Source of the DNA: Metarhizium brunneum
Lineage: Eukaryota > Ascomycota > Sordariomycetes > Hypocreales > Clavicipitaceae
NCBI RefSeq assembly: GCF_013426205.1
Contig: NC_089422.1
Location: 1,674,001 to 1,738,000 of the forward strand
DNA length: 64,000 nucleotides
Direction: 5' to 3'
The notes under the pieces were generated by a model. It made no database searches. It was not told where the DNA came from and was given only the letters and a program-made list of their open reading frames with translations. Both the position numbers and the translations under genes were made by a program. Below are positions 21,056 through 32,023 of the stretch, piece after piece; the stretch's first letter is position 1; every line of letters begins with the position of its first letter.

Positions 21056-22109
21056 ATGGCAACGACGGAGGCTCTTCAACAACAAAAGCCATTAGGAGAC
21101 ACTCTGGAGGACCAAAAGACACGACTGGATCGACATGGGTATCTCTTTGGTCAGAAAATCACACACTCCTTATCACCGTTCTTACACCAGATCATATACG
21201 ACCACCTGGGCTTGAAATGGAGCCAGATACGGCTCGACTCAGCAGACATGTCGCAGTTCTTACAACTTGCACAGCATCCATCATTTTACGGTAAGTCCAT
21301 CACTCCCCCCCTTGCGAAAGAACAGAAAACGAAAAAAAGGCCCCGAGACGTCACTAACAAGAGTCACAGGTGCCTCCGTCACCATGCCCAACAAAGTCGC
21401 CATCCTCGCGCACCTGGATGAAATGACAGACGAGTGCAGAGACGTCGGCGCCTGCAACACGCTCTTCCTCAAGCAACGCAACGGACACCGCATCCTCTGC
21501 GGCACAAACACCGACGTCGTCGGCATCAGAGACTCGTTCCACCACAACGTCGCCGACCCCTCGCACACGTTCCACGGCCGCCCGGCCCTCGTCATCGGCG
21601 GCGGCGGCGCAGCCCGGAGTGCCATCTACGCGCTCCGCAAGTGGATGCACGTGACGGACATCTACCTCGTCAACAGGGACAAGAGCGAGGTGGACGCCAT
21701 GGTGGCAGACTGCTCCTCGCGCGGATACGGCCACGGCCTGCGGCACGTCGCGAGCGTCGACGAGGCGCGTGCCGTCGACGGACCGGGCGCCATCGTCGCC
21801 TGCGTGCCCGACTGCGACCCCCGGACGCGCGAGGAGCTCGTGGCGAGACAGGTGGCCGAGGTGTTGATGGACAAGCGCCACAAGGGCGCCATGCTGGAGA
21901 TGTGCTACAACCCTTCGCCGTTTACGCGGCTGGGCGCCTTGGCCGGGGAAAGGGGCTGGCAGGTGATTCTGGGCACCGAGGCGCTGATATGGCAGGGTCT
22001 CGAGCAGGATAGATACTGGACCGGCTTGCGGATCGACCAACTGCCCGTGGCTAAGGTCCAGTCGGCCATTGGGGAAAAGGTGGCACAGCGGTCGCAGTCG
22101 CGCCTGTAG
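21056..22109 (+). CDS. qa-3: Quinate/shikimate dehydrogenase (qa-3/qutB)
   Basis: Predicted 324 aa, two exons (21056-21290, 21370-22109). The 79-base intron (GTAAGT...ACTAACAAGAGTCACAG) joins HPSFYG to ASVTMPNK. It oxidises quinate to 3-dehydroquinate and shikimate to 3-dehydroshikimate with NAD. Substrate-binding and catalytic features: [23 protein letters not shown] (catalytic Lys), [16 protein letters not shown] (catalytic Asp). The Rossmann part has [15 protein letters not shown] (about 150-165) and the C-terminal end carries [13 protein letters not shown]. Convergent with qa-y. The frame can be read through the intron only by losing the SVTMPNK phase, so splicing is required. Confidence 0.95.
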
Positions 22110-22715
22110 ATAGATGCAAAATACATATGAAATGGGTTCGCTGTGGACTTTTGTCGATGGTGGTTGTGCTACCAGGAGCGGAAGAACCCTCTGCTAGTAA
22201 GGGTCAAGTTGATACGACTATTTTTCCTTGACAATGGTGCAGCAGATGGTGTAGATGGACATGGAGGGATTCGAGTCAAAGAGTCGCTCGATAAAGAGCT
22301 ATCTCGTTGGCTGCCTACATGTGTCGGGACTTGAAGCAAACATCTAAAAAACAGCGTCGGCAAGAAGCACTGTAAAAATATATTACTGTGACACATTTAT
22401 TAGTTGGCCAAGGTCACCGTCCTCCTCGCTCTCTCCACAACCAAAAAATGTCAACTAGTCTCATCAAGACTGGAAAACATGACACTTGACATCTCTCGTC
22501 ATCTTGCCAGACTACCTGCATAAGCTGGCCGTGATCTGGCCATATATGTAAATTTTAACTTTATTTTTACAATATTCACTCGCGATCCAAAGTCTAGATT
22601 CTATCATTTAGTCTTGCTTACAAAGGCTTCGTAGGTTCAATGAAAGTGAAACTTTACTCTATTCTCTTGTACAAGGACTCCCCGTAGCTTCTCGTCAATT
22701 CAACGGACCGCCGAG
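22110..22715. other. Convergent intergenic region, no gene seen
   Basis: 3' flanks of qa-3 and qa-y; A/T-rich 22540-22680. No RNA or coding feature recognised. Confidence 0.6.
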
Positions 22716-24403
22716 TCAAACCTTTGGAACAGAACCACTGCTCGACTCAACCTGTTCTGTTTCAATCTTTTCCACCTCTAACCCGACACCATCCGCATTG
22801 TGACGAAAGTTCTCTTCCTCCGCGCGCAGCTCCTCCATCAATATGGTATTTGCGCGCCAAGTAGGCTTGATCCTGAAGAGTCGGTCCATGGCCTCCAAAG
22901 GCAGCGCCTTTGTCTCGGGCACGCAGAAGAAAACGAAGACGACTGAGAGCAGCATCAGAGACGCGAAGAAAAAATACACCCCGTAGCCCCATGCGTTGAA
23001 CATTTGCTCAGTGAACCTGGCAATGATGAAGTTCCAGAACCAATTGTTGGCAGCTGCATTCGCCTGCCCAAGAGATCGCGTATTCTGGTCAAACATTTCC
23101 GAGTTGATGACCCACGGAGTTCCATTCCATGACGGAGTATAGAAGGCCGTCCAGAGGTAGAAGAAGAAAATGGCAGCAATGCCGCCAGAGCTCAAATTGC
23201 CACTGGAGCTCTTGGGATCGGCTCCAGCAATCTTGATATATGCACCGATGAACCACATGCAGATAGACCCGCCCAGTGCACCAACCATCAGCAGGTTGCG
23301 TCGTCCCATGTGGTCGATGAGGACTAGAATCCAGACAACGGTAAGAGCTGTTTTAACGACACCAAAGATGCCGGTAGTAAGGAAACTTGTGTTTGTCCCC
23401 GTGATTCCAATGCTACGGAAAACTGTTGGGCTATAGTAGTTGATGGCATTGATGCCCGAGCCTATTGGATTGTTAGCAAGATAGCTACTAGGCGTCATTT
23501 CGCACGTCACTTACCGTTCTGAAACACAAAAAGCAGCGCTCCGAGAAGGAATCTCCACTGGGTTCGCTTCTGTTTGAGGGCCAGGAATGGCTTCCAAAAC
23601 CCGGCGCCAACCTCTCGGCGATACCGTTCCGTCTCCTCATCAATGTAACTGACTTCTTCGACAATGTAAATGTCTGTGGGCTGGAGTTGCCGCATCCAGC
23701 ACAGCACCTTCATGGCCTGGTCGCGTTTGCCCTTGGAAAATAACCATCTAGGTGATTCGGGAATAAAAAAACAGCCAATAAGAAGCAAACCAGCCGGAAT
23801 CAGTTGAACCGCAAAAGGAATAAGCCATTGCGAGTGGCTCGGAGCCATTGTCGTGTTAACACCATAGTTAATCCAGAAACCTACAAGGCCGCCGATTTGC
23901 CAACCGAGTTCGTAAATGCCGACCAGACGACCTCGCACTGCGGGTGGTGATAGCTCTGAAATGTAAATTGGTGTCATGTTTGAGCAACCGCCAACCCCGA
24001 AGCCAGCGAGGACCCGGCCGCCAATTATGAGTCCAGTACCGCGGTCACCATTCGCACCCAGCATCATCGCTGCTCCAACGATGAAGACCAGGGTGAACAA
24101 GACCAGCGACTTGCGACGCCCCAGAAAATAGCTGGATGCATAGGCTCCCAAGCTGCCAAAGAAAGCCCCTGCTTGATAAACAGAAACAATGTTTTGTTTA
24201 AGCAACGCCAACGACGACGGGGAGTAGCTCGCAAAATTGAACTCATCGACAAAGGACGGAAGGGCCAGAGTTGTCCCGATGAAGGCCGAGTCGTAGCCAA
24301 TCATGCATGATGCAAAGGATGCTGTAGCGGCACATGCGTAGACACGCCAGTTGTAGACGGCAGAAGGCGTTGGCCGATCTTCTTTGAGTGCGAGCAAGGT
24401 CAT
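22716..24403 (-). CDS. qa-y: Quinate permease (qa-y/qutD)
   Basis: Predicted 544 aa, two exons (23515-24403, 22716-23461), 53-base intron GTAAGT...TTGCTAACAATCCAATAG joining FQNG to SGINAINYYSP. The ATG at 24403 gives MTLLALKEDRPTPSAVYNWRVY, which fits the QutD/QA-Y N terminus; the open frame continues upstream without an ATG. It is a major-facilitator sugar-porter-type quinate:H+ symporter of the plasma membrane with 12 predicted membrane segments. Signatures include GYDSAFIGTTLALPSF, RVLAGFGVGGCSN, PAVRGRLVGIYELGWQIGG, PESPRWLFSKGKRD and PETKALPLEAMDRLF. A QA-1F-like 16-mer lies about 345 bases upstream of the ATG. Confidence 0.95.
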
Positions 24404-24941
24404 TGTAACAAAGTCAACGAAAATCGTCGCAGCAGAACACAACTGCTGATACCGGCTTGTCTGAAAAGCTTCGAACGTTGCCTTCAGGCGTCCCACCAGT
24501 CAACTTATATGAAGCTACCGCAAGAAAAGGAGCAGCGCCATCTTCGGATGACCATCACCTATGTGATTTTTTTTACTTTCAGACAGCCTAGTTGCCACGC
24601 CTTGTTGGGGAAAATTGGTGTTGGCAGTGGGAACTGCACCTTGCCCACATTGAAATCCGGGGTGCGGGGGAATTGTGGAGTTGTGGAATTTGGCTGACCA
24701 AGGGTTGAAGCTCAAATACCAATGGTGTTGATTAGCGCGTGTGGCTTGGATAAACGAATATCCCACGAGGCTTCTGCCAGCTCTCATCGCCAGCCGAAGC
24801 TCAAGCCTGCGCTTGTCATGTCAAGTGGTTTCTAAACCAAGGGCGCAGACTCGCAGTACCGTCTTGAATTTAGCCCAGCTGTCGGGCCGTGGGTATAGTA
24901 TTTCCCCAGGTTGCTAAAGTAATACAGACGCAGGGCAGCTA
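24404..24941. other. Promoter region of qa-y and 3' flank of qa-1F
   Basis: 538 bases with no gene. Contains the QA-1F-like site at 24748-24763. Confidence 0.6.
24748..24763. promoter_or_regulatory. QA-1F-like activator site, qa-y promoter
   Basis: GGATAAACGAATATCC matches 14 of 16 positions of GGRTAARYRYTTATCC, with both outer half-sites recognisable. It is placed to serve qa-y, which starts at 24403. Confidence 0.6.
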
Positions 24942-27122
24942 TCAAACGCCAAAGTCTCCTTGAAAGATCTCCGCCAGATCACATCCCGGGGCAAATCCCA
25001 GGTTTGTCATGAATCGTGTATCCATCTCGATATTATCTGTGTATCCAATAGATCCAAAGTCCTCAAGTATGGCGTCGTAATCAAAGCTTTGACTCATTCG
25101 ATGGTTGCCAGGAAACATGGCAGTATGCGTGTTTGCGGTGTTTGCGCTGCCCCTGTTCAGACGAGTAGTAATTGGTGTGTCAATGGCAAATGCTGGATTC
25201 GGAATGGCATCCTGGTATCCGAAGCGAAATTGCTGAGCAGGCTCGTGGTCCGTCAAAGCTTTCACCCCGAGGTCCCTAGGTTGTGATCCCGCATGGCCCT
25301 TGGCGTCTGGATCTGTCCCCGTTGGAATCGGGGTAAATATAATTTGCCGCAAGTTGTGAGGCTCTGTCACCTCGCTCGAGTATATTGGTGGTTCATCCAA
25401 TGTGTATGCATACGGCTCGCGCTCACGCCATATATTTTGCAACCTTTCCGTAATAGAGCGCCACTTTCTTATGCCAGATTCCCCCATCTCATCCGCATCA
25501 GCACGCCGTTGCACGATCTGCAGCAATAGCACAACGGCAGGTGGGGTGTGGCCGGCACCGAATACTGCAAAGCAGGACTCAACAATCTCCAAGAACCCAG
25601 AGAGCAGAGATGATCTTGGATTAGATGTCAACTCAATAGTAGCCGTCAAAAATAGAAGTTTGACCAAGTAGGCCGATGGTATCATGGGTGTTGATCCGCT
25701 TGATATCAAAGAATTGCAATAGTTGAAGCGACTGTCAAGTATCTTAACCAATACTTCGGGTCCGGTGACCCCTGGAAGATTTTCTCCGCTCATGTGCGAA
25801 GTGAGGTGATCACTCAACACAGATGCAAACGCATGCAGTTGGGTTAGGGTCCTAATAGGTTGCGCTATTTGTGGTGGTATTGTAGAGCTGGTCGACGTTG
25901 CTGATATCTCAGGTACGGGAACCCATGGCTGATCAAAGTCAGCAAAGTCGGCCGCCTCAACTTGACGGGTGCCTTTGATATGACTGAGTCCTCGCATTGG
26001 ATGCTGGTGGAGGAAGACAGACGTCAAAACATCCAAGAAGGAGCACGCAAGTGAAACCACTGCGTGCTGAATCAAGTAAAAGTCACCCTCTTCTTGTGTT
26101 GTGACATCTTCTATAAGTCGTAGCCGTTGTAGGAGTCGCGCGGACTTTCCCAGTAAGAGTGAAGCCGCCAATGTCTTCTTTTTTCCGATCAAGATCACGG
26201 AATGAATGATCATCGCATTGATACTATGAATATCGAATCCTCCGTCGTCTGCGGGTATCAGAGTATGAGAAACGTCGAAAATTTCCGATATATTGGGAGA
26301 TCGCGAGCCAGCACCTTCAGTATACCCCCCATCTTGATATGCAGCAATGGTCAAAACAGCCCAGAGCTCTGAATGCCTCAAATATGAGCCGTCGTGAACA
26401 TTGCTACATATTCTGATACCCTGAGACGGGTACGATGAAGCGAGAGCCCGGAGGGGGTCCAGGTTCACAATTGGCAGCCAACAATGCGTATAGGACACAT
26501 AGACGTCCAGAAGCCGCTTCCAATTTGTAGGTAGTCTGAGCCTACGTTCATGGGCTGATTCTGGGTCTTGCACCATTCTAGGCACCGTGACGGACTCGCC
26601 TGATCTGCGTGACGTCGCATCCAGGGCATTCGCTTGACTCTCACCATCAGTGTCGAGGTCGTTTCCAGAATCCTCTGAGTTATTGATTTGCGCATCGGAT
26701 AAAAGTCCATCAACAGCCTTCCTCACTCGATTCTGATTCCAAAGTCTTTGCAAATGGTGACCAGCAATGCCTTTGCCTAACAGCGCACGGTGGTCCTTGG
26801 TAGCGTCTCTATCTCCTCTCGATAGAAATCGAAGCAGTCTCTCTTCACACTCGGGCATTTGTTCAAAAATCCAGGCCAATGATAGCTCTATCGCGCGCAG
26901 GTAGCCCGTTTGCACCCCTCTCTTTTTGGTCGCCGGAGTGTATGAGCAGGATCGCTGTTGAGAAATGCAGGTTCTACACTCTGGTCGAGCACCATCACAC
27001 TTCTCTCTGGCTGCACGGCAAGCATCACAGGCAAGGGAAACTCGTCGCTTCTTGGACTTGCCACCATTTTCTGTGTCGTTTGAGGTTGCGGCGGCGTTCC
27101 GAGCTCGTCGTTTCTGTGGCAT
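24942..27122 (-). CDS. qa-1F: Quinate pathway activator, Zn2Cys6 (qa-1F/qutA)
   Basis: Single exon, 726 aa from the ATG of MPQKRRARNAA. The Zn2Cys6 cluster has Cys at residues 32, 35, 42, 49, 52 and 59, preceded by a basic stretch (KSKKRR). LRAIELSLAWIFEQMPE follows as a likely linker/dimer helix, then a long fungal-specific regulatory domain (about 200-600) with LPTNWKRLLDVYVSYTHCWLPIVNL. It is the positive regulator of the quinate genes and is inactivated by the multidomain repressor. Assignment rests on cluster position, divergence from the repressor and the QA-1F-like N terminus. A perfect activator site in its own promoter suggests autoregulation. Frames further upstream lack an ATG. Confidence 0.9.
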   Translation of the reverse strand: MPQKRRARNAAATSNDTENGGKSKKRRVSLACDACRAAREKCDGARPECRTCISQQRSCSYTPATKKRGVQTGYLRAIELSLAWIFEQMPECEERLLRFLSRGDRDATKDHRALLGKGIAGHHLQRLWNQNRVRKAVDGLLSDAQINNSEDSGNDLDTDGESQANALDATSRRSGESVTVPRMVQDPESAHERRLRLPTNWKRLLDVYVSYTHCWLPIVNLDPLRALASSYPSQGIRICSNVHDGSYLRHSELWAVLTIAAYQDGGYTEGAGSRSPNISEIFDVSHTLIPADDGGFDIHSINAMIIHSVILIGKKKTLAASLLLGKSARLLQRLRLIEDVTTQEEGDFYLIQHAVVSLACSFLDVLTSVFLHQHPMRGLSHIKGTRQVEAADFADFDQPWVPVPEISATSTSSTIPPQIAQPIRTLTQLHAFASVLSDHLTSHMSGENLPGVTGPEVLVKILDSRFNYCNSLISSGSTPMIPSAYLVKLLFLTATIELTSNPRSSLLSGFLEIVESCFAVFGAGHTPPAVVLLLQIVQRRADADEMGESGIRKWRSITERLQNIWREREPYAYTLDEPPIYSSEVTEPHNLRQIIFTPIPTGTDPDAKGHAGSQPRDLGVKALTDHEPAQQFRFGYQDAIPNPAFAIDTPITTRLNRGSANTANTHTAMFPGNHRMSQSFDYDAILEDFGSIGYTDNIEMDTRFMTNLGFAPGCDLAEIFQGDFGV

Positions 27123-27670
27123 GTTGGGCTGGGAGAGCCGGCCTTCAATTACAGAACCTGCAATCAGCAATCAACTCGCGAGGCCTGGTCCGGCCAGAAA
27201 CATGACAGTCGAAGCTGTAATGGTGGGTTCCGGCGCGACTGCTTCGCAAAAATCAATGGAAATGGACCTGGGCAAAGGCTGGCGACGTCGAATTGGCAGC
27301 TTTCGTGGGGTGCAGAATCAATAATCCAAGTTCCATTGGCTCAGCTTCCCCGGAGTGGCAGCTCCAGTTGCACATGTGGCGATTGGGAACATGTTGGGAT
27401 CTGGGAAGCCATGGGCAAGGGAAGGAACAGCCCGGATAAACACTTATCCACTTCAAACCTTCGCGACTTGCTCCAACTTGCCCAAGTGCCATAGATTGTC
27501 AGTCAGTCGCCTTTCAACCGATACACCCGCTTCAGAGAGATTTTTCTTTACGGCATACTTCTTGCACCAGCTGCCCGTGCCACTCATCATGGACTGACAG
27601 GTCGCCGCCGGCATTGATTGCATCTGAAATCACTAATACATGGGTGCGTTGGTCAAATACTCCTCAACTC
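27123..27670. other. Divergent promoter between qa-1F and qa-1S
   Basis: 548 bases with no gene. Contains the perfect QA-1F 16-mer at 27434-27449 and a short upstream ATG near 27640 that overlaps the qa-1S start in another frame. Confidence 0.65.
27434..27449. promoter_or_regulatory. Perfect QA-1F binding-site match
   Basis: GGATAAACACTTATCC matches all 16 positions of the Neurospora QA-1F consensus. It lies 312 bases upstream of the qa-1F ATG and 222 bases upstream of the qa-1S ATG. Confidence 0.85.
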
Positions 27671-30265
27671 ATGATGGCGGGCGTCAAACGATCGCTGGCC
27701 GCCATGATGGCTGATGAGAGGTCACTGTCGTTGGGAGACACAACAGAACCCATTACTCGATCTCGCTCCGCCAAAACCTCTGTCAATTCTAGCGAGTATA
27801 CATCGGAAGCACCGTCGCCGACTTTGCCGCCGCTCAATGGCCACATGCCCAGGTTCACCCCCGATGCGTCTATCGTTATCGTTGGCGTGCGAGGTGCTGG
27901 CAAGACGACTCTGGCGATTATGGCCGCGTCGGCACTCAAGAAGAGAATTGTTGACCTAGAAGTTGCCTTCCAGCGCGCGACCAACTTCTCTAGTCCCACA
28001 TACAGCAAGGTCCATGGCACAACGCAGTGCCAAATAAAGCAAGGCGATGTCCTCCAAAGCATCCTAGAGACCAATACTACTGGATGCATAATCGTCTGTT
28101 CTTGGATGGAAAGACGTGTTCAGGGTCTACTGCGACAATTCGCAGCATCCAACCCAGTAGTCCACGTCATGAGAAGCAAGGAAGCCGTGCAAGAACACCT
28201 AAGAGTAGAATCAGGGACCAAGTGGGAAACCTTCTGGAGCACAAGTAATGCCTTCTTTCGGACTTGTTCGAACCTGGAGTTTTTCAATGTTTCCGAGTCC
28301 GCCGCCGTCGAAAAGTCTCTGTCGTCAATTCGCAATTCCAATGGTGTAGATTTGCCTCCTTACTTGGCACTGAAGCAAGCCGAACGCCACTTGCTCAAGT
28401 TCTTCTCACAGATATATCCGGCCGGTACAATCCCATTCTTTGAATCAGCCTACCCTTTGGCTAGTGTCGCCACAGAGCAGCGCCAATACACATACGCCGT
28501 AGATATCTCCGTCGAGGAAATTATTCACAATCGTGTGGATATCGAGGACTGCTCAGCGGGTGCGGATGCCATGCAGATCACTCTTGAAGACATCCAAACC
28601 GACTGGGCTGACTGCAGATATCTCGACGAGCATACTAAAATGGCCAACCGCGTTACCGAAGCTGTTGGTTTGGTGCGAAGAAGCAGCGTCCTTCCAATAA
28701 TTGTTCACATTGGATTCCCCAACCCATCCGCGGCGACGACAAGCACCTACTTCTATCTAGATTTACTTTCCCACGTCTTGACTCTGGCCCCAGAAATGAT
28801 GACAGTGGACTTGCGGCTAGACGACAATGCCATTGCCAAGCTAGCATCTCTAAAAAGGAGCTGCAAGTTGATAGGCCACTACGCCCCAATAGCAAACTTC
28901 GATTCCTGGACATCACCACAATGGATCTCACATTACCAGCGAGCCGTTCGGTTGGACTGTGACCTGGTCCGCTTCGTCCGTCCTGCGGAAGCTGTCACCG
29001 ACAACTTTGAAGTCGCTCGATTTCGGTCGACTGTTGAATCACTTCCAGACTCACATGCTCCTATCATAGCATACAATTCTGGAAACTTAGGCAAACATTC
29101 TGCCTTTCTCAATCCCATTCTCACTTCGGTTTCGCCAAGGCTTGAATCCCAGAACAATGAGAAACAGCGACAAACAGGCCTTTTGGCAGACTCTGCCACC
29201 AGAGCGCTTTATGCAAGCTTCTTGTTCGATCCCATGAAATTGTATGTGTTTGGGGCCAACGTTGGCTACAGTATGTCGCCGGCAATGCATAACTCTGCGT
29301 TGGAAGTTTGCGGCGTCCCGCATCGGTACGAGCCGTACTCTACAAACTCCTTGCAGCAAGTGCGACATCTGATCCAAGATCCCAATTTTGCGGGGGCGTC
29401 CATAGGATTGCCCTTCAAGGTTGAATTTATCACCTTGACAGACTCTCTAAGTCCTCACGCTCAGGCAATTGGTGCCATCAATACTTTGATCCCAATACGC
29501 CATCTCAACGACGATGGCACAGTTCCGACTGGCGCTGCCTCGTTTTTTCGTGGAGTCAACCGGGCAGGTCCTGTTCTGGCACTCTACGGGGAGAATACAG
29601 ATTGGATCGGTATTCGCTCATGCATTCGTCGAGGTTTGTCTCCAGCAAATGCTGTGCGACCCGCCACTTGTGGTTTAGTTATTGGTGCTGGAGGCATGGC
29701 CAGAGCTGCAGTTTATGCGCTTCTACAGGTCGGTGTGAGCAATATTGCCATCTACAACCGAACCGTGGAGAACGGGAAGAAATTGGCGGACCATTTTACG
29801 CAATTGTTGCAGAAGAGCGAGTTTGAAGGGCTGGGCGCCGGAGTGAAGACAAAATTTGAAGTCTTTCCCGCGCTCCATCACGATTGGCGGTCGGCATTCC
29901 GCTTACCATCAATTATCATTTCATGTATCCCTACCCATCCAATAGGTGACGTTCCCTCTCCCGAGCTCAGATTACCTGAGTCATGGTTAGAAAACCAGAC
30001 TGGAGGGGTCATTGTTGAGCTTGGATACAAAACGTTAAACACGCCACTGTTGCAACAAGCAATGGAGCATGCAAGTCGACGGTGGATCGCTATGGACGGG
30101 TTAGATCTGCTGCCAGATCAAGGGTTTGCCCAGTTTGAACTCTTCACTGGGAAACGGGCACCAAGAAAAACAATGAAGAAAGCGATATTTGAGAATTACC
30201 CAGACCAATATGGAAGATCAAATCCAGAGGAGCTGCGACGCCGGCTTCAAACTATGTTGGAATGA
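27671..30265 (+). CDS. qa-1S: Quinate pathway repressor, AROM-like (qa-1S/qutR)
   Basis: Single exon, 864 aa. It is homologous to the last three domains of the pentafunctional AROM protein. A shikimate-kinase-like domain has P-loop GVRGAGKTT at about 72-80. A type I dehydroquinase-like domain covers about 280-500. A shikimate-dehydrogenase-like domain (about 515-860) has VGYSMSPAMHN, AIGAINTLIP, GENTDWIGI and VIGAGGMARAAVYAL. In the dehydroquinase part CDLVRFVRPAE has Arg where active enzymes have the Schiff-base Lys, so catalysis there is lost, as expected for the repressor. It binds the activator and silences the cluster without inducer. The start used is the first ATG (MMAGVKRSL). It is transcribed away from the other qa genes. 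Confidence 0.94.
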   Translation: MMAGVKRSLAAMMADERSLSLGDTTEPITRSRSAKTSVNSSEYTSEAPSPTLPPLNGHMPRFTPDASIVIVGVRGAGKTTLAIMAASALKKRIVDLEVAFQRATNFSSPTYSKVHGTTQCQIKQGDVLQSILETNTTGCIIVCSWMERRVQGLLRQFAASNPVVHVMRSKEAVQEHLRVESGTKWETFWSTSNAFFRTCSNLEFFNVSESAAVEKSLSSIRNSNGVDLPPYLALKQAERHLLKFFSQIYPAGTIPFFESAYPLASVATEQRQYTYAVDISVEEIIHNRVDIEDCSAGADAMQITLEDIQTDWADCRYLDEHTKMANRVTEAVGLVRRSSVLPIIVHIGFPNPSAATTSTYFYLDLLSHVLTLAPEMMTVDLRLDDNAIAKLASLKRSCKLIGHYAPIANFDSWTSPQWISHYQRAVRLDCDLVRFVRPAEAVTDNFEVARFRSTVESLPDSHAPIIAYNSGNLGKHSAFLNPILTSVSPRLESQNNEKQRQTGLLADSATRALYASFLFDPMKLYVFGANVGYSMSPAMHNSALEVCGVPHRYEPYSTNSLQQVRHLIQDPNFAGASIGLPFKVEFITLTDSLSPHAQAIGAINTLIPIRHLNDDGTVPTGAASFFRGVNRAGPVLALYGENTDWIGIRSCIRRGLSPANAVRPATCGLVIGAGGMARAAVYALLQVGVSNIAIYNRTVENGKKLADHFTQLLQKSEFEGLGAGVKTKFEVFPALHHDWRSAFRLPSIIISCIPTHPIGDVPSPELRLPESWLENQTGGVIVELGYKTLNTPLLQQAMEHASRRWIAMDGLDLLPDQGFAQFELFTGKRAPRKTMKKAIFENYPDQYGRSNPEELRRRLQTMLE

Positions 30266-32023
30266 TACAGAAGAACTTAATAGTATCACTATAAAGTACT
30301 CATGAGTATACCAATTTAAAATTACTTTGGTAGCTAATCATGAGTCCACCCCTGATGTAGTGCTTGGCCCTGCAAGCTACTGTAGTATTGATCAGTAGGA
30401 TCTACCAAGCGCTCAATGTACCTATGTCAACCCTTTATTTTCCTCTTTAAAAGGAATGCCTTACTTAAGAGCAATGTAAGACAAATGTCATAAAAAATGA
30501 ATCAAGGTCCTTATTGCCTGTAGGGTAGCTCCATATAATATGTTGGTGTGTTTTCATGCAACGAGAAGTCCAGTAAGGCTTAAGAAAGCCAGGTAGTTAT
30601 GAAAAAGTGGAGCCAATAAAGCTAGATAAAGCGACTACAGCTTATCGCTTATAAAAGGGTCAATACCTAAGTGGTGATTTAGTCCCGAATTTAGGGAATA
30701 TCGAGACTCCAGAGTAGGTGGCCTGCTCGGCTTGGCGTGGCACCCTTGGCACCTTACATTTTGTCTTCACATTTGGATAAGCTACCCTAAGCCTCAATTA
30801 AATTTCAATGTTGGCCCTTTTCTCCCCTCACTGCACGTCTTCCAGATTCTTCAATTATGTGGAGATCAAAGATGTGTTCCAAAAAAATTAAAACCTAGGC
30901 GCTGCCTTGATTTCGTGCGTAGCTACCTAGGTACTAAAGTAGGCTAGTGTCCGACGGCGCAAAGCACATCGACCCTTTATGTCAGACAAGAATAAGCTCA
31001 AACTAATATGGTGTGACGCCCACCTGCGTGTTCCTCATTGTAACATCGCTTCTATGTGTTTCATTATAGACTGCCACCAATGGATTAAGACGCGATGACG
31101 TCCTTCAGCGTCGGATCTTGTCGCACGAGATTCGAGTACCGTGAGTGTTCACGTCAAGGCGCATCGAGGACATACTGGTGAGAACAAGACCCCAACAAAA
31201 TAAGCCGGCTTGAGAGATTACTGCTGCCCATAGACCAATTAACATTGCAAATGAGTTTGCGTCCAACAACCTCGACATCAAATCGCTCTTGAGAGTTGTC
31301 ACTTGTCATTTGAATCATGAACGTCATTTCTAGATTTGTGCACCAACGATGGATGGCAGCTTGCATAACGTTTTGTGGGTTTGAAGTACGGGAATCGTTG
31401 TGTGATTGGTTAAGACTTAAAGTCAAGAATGACAGTGACGAGCTCACACAAACCAATACCGGAAGGAGCTAGCAAGGGGCCAGTCAATATTGGGCCAGAC
31501 CACGATTCATCGAGACTCTGAGAGGCAAGAGCGACAAGCTTGGCTGTCGACCCGCCTGCCACTATTGCGGCAAGGCTACAAGGTTGCAAGACAAGGGGCG
31601 ATACGAACCTCGACCACCGTCGTCGTCGTTTTGCATTTAATTCGGATGACGGAGTACTGTTCCTTTTCAAATCAATCACTTTTTGCCCATCTTACCGCAT
31701 TCTCATCTCACACTCAGTGCTATCATAGGTTACACTCTATTTTCGAAGCTCCCGCTTGCCACCGTCAGCCACGGCGGAGTCTACCAGTAGCACTGCCTGC
31801 TTCCAAGTGAAGACGGCTGTCAGCATCCGCACACGGACAACTGGGAGGATTGTCCTCGGGCCAAGAACGATATTGAGGACAGCTTCAGCGAACCAAGGTC
31901 CAACGCTCTTGCACATCGCTTCGCTCGCATGCTGTTTTGCCGGCAAAAAATCTAATATATCGATTTGCGACTACCTTTCTTCTCTCTGCTTTACAGGATC
32001 GACCTCTCCAGGGGGACAAGGCT
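30266..32023. other. Long intergenic region right of the quinate cluster
   Basis: About 1.76 kb, A/T-rich at 30270-30700, with scattered CTACCTAGGTA-type short motifs near 30920. A possible 5' UTR intron end (CTTTACAG) lies just before the next gene. No gene or RNA is supported. Confidence 0.5.

Noticed and set aside
24404..24496. Longer N terminus for the quinate permease
   Set aside because: The upstream frame begins with GTG and does not resemble QutD/QA-Y, while the ATG at 24403 does.
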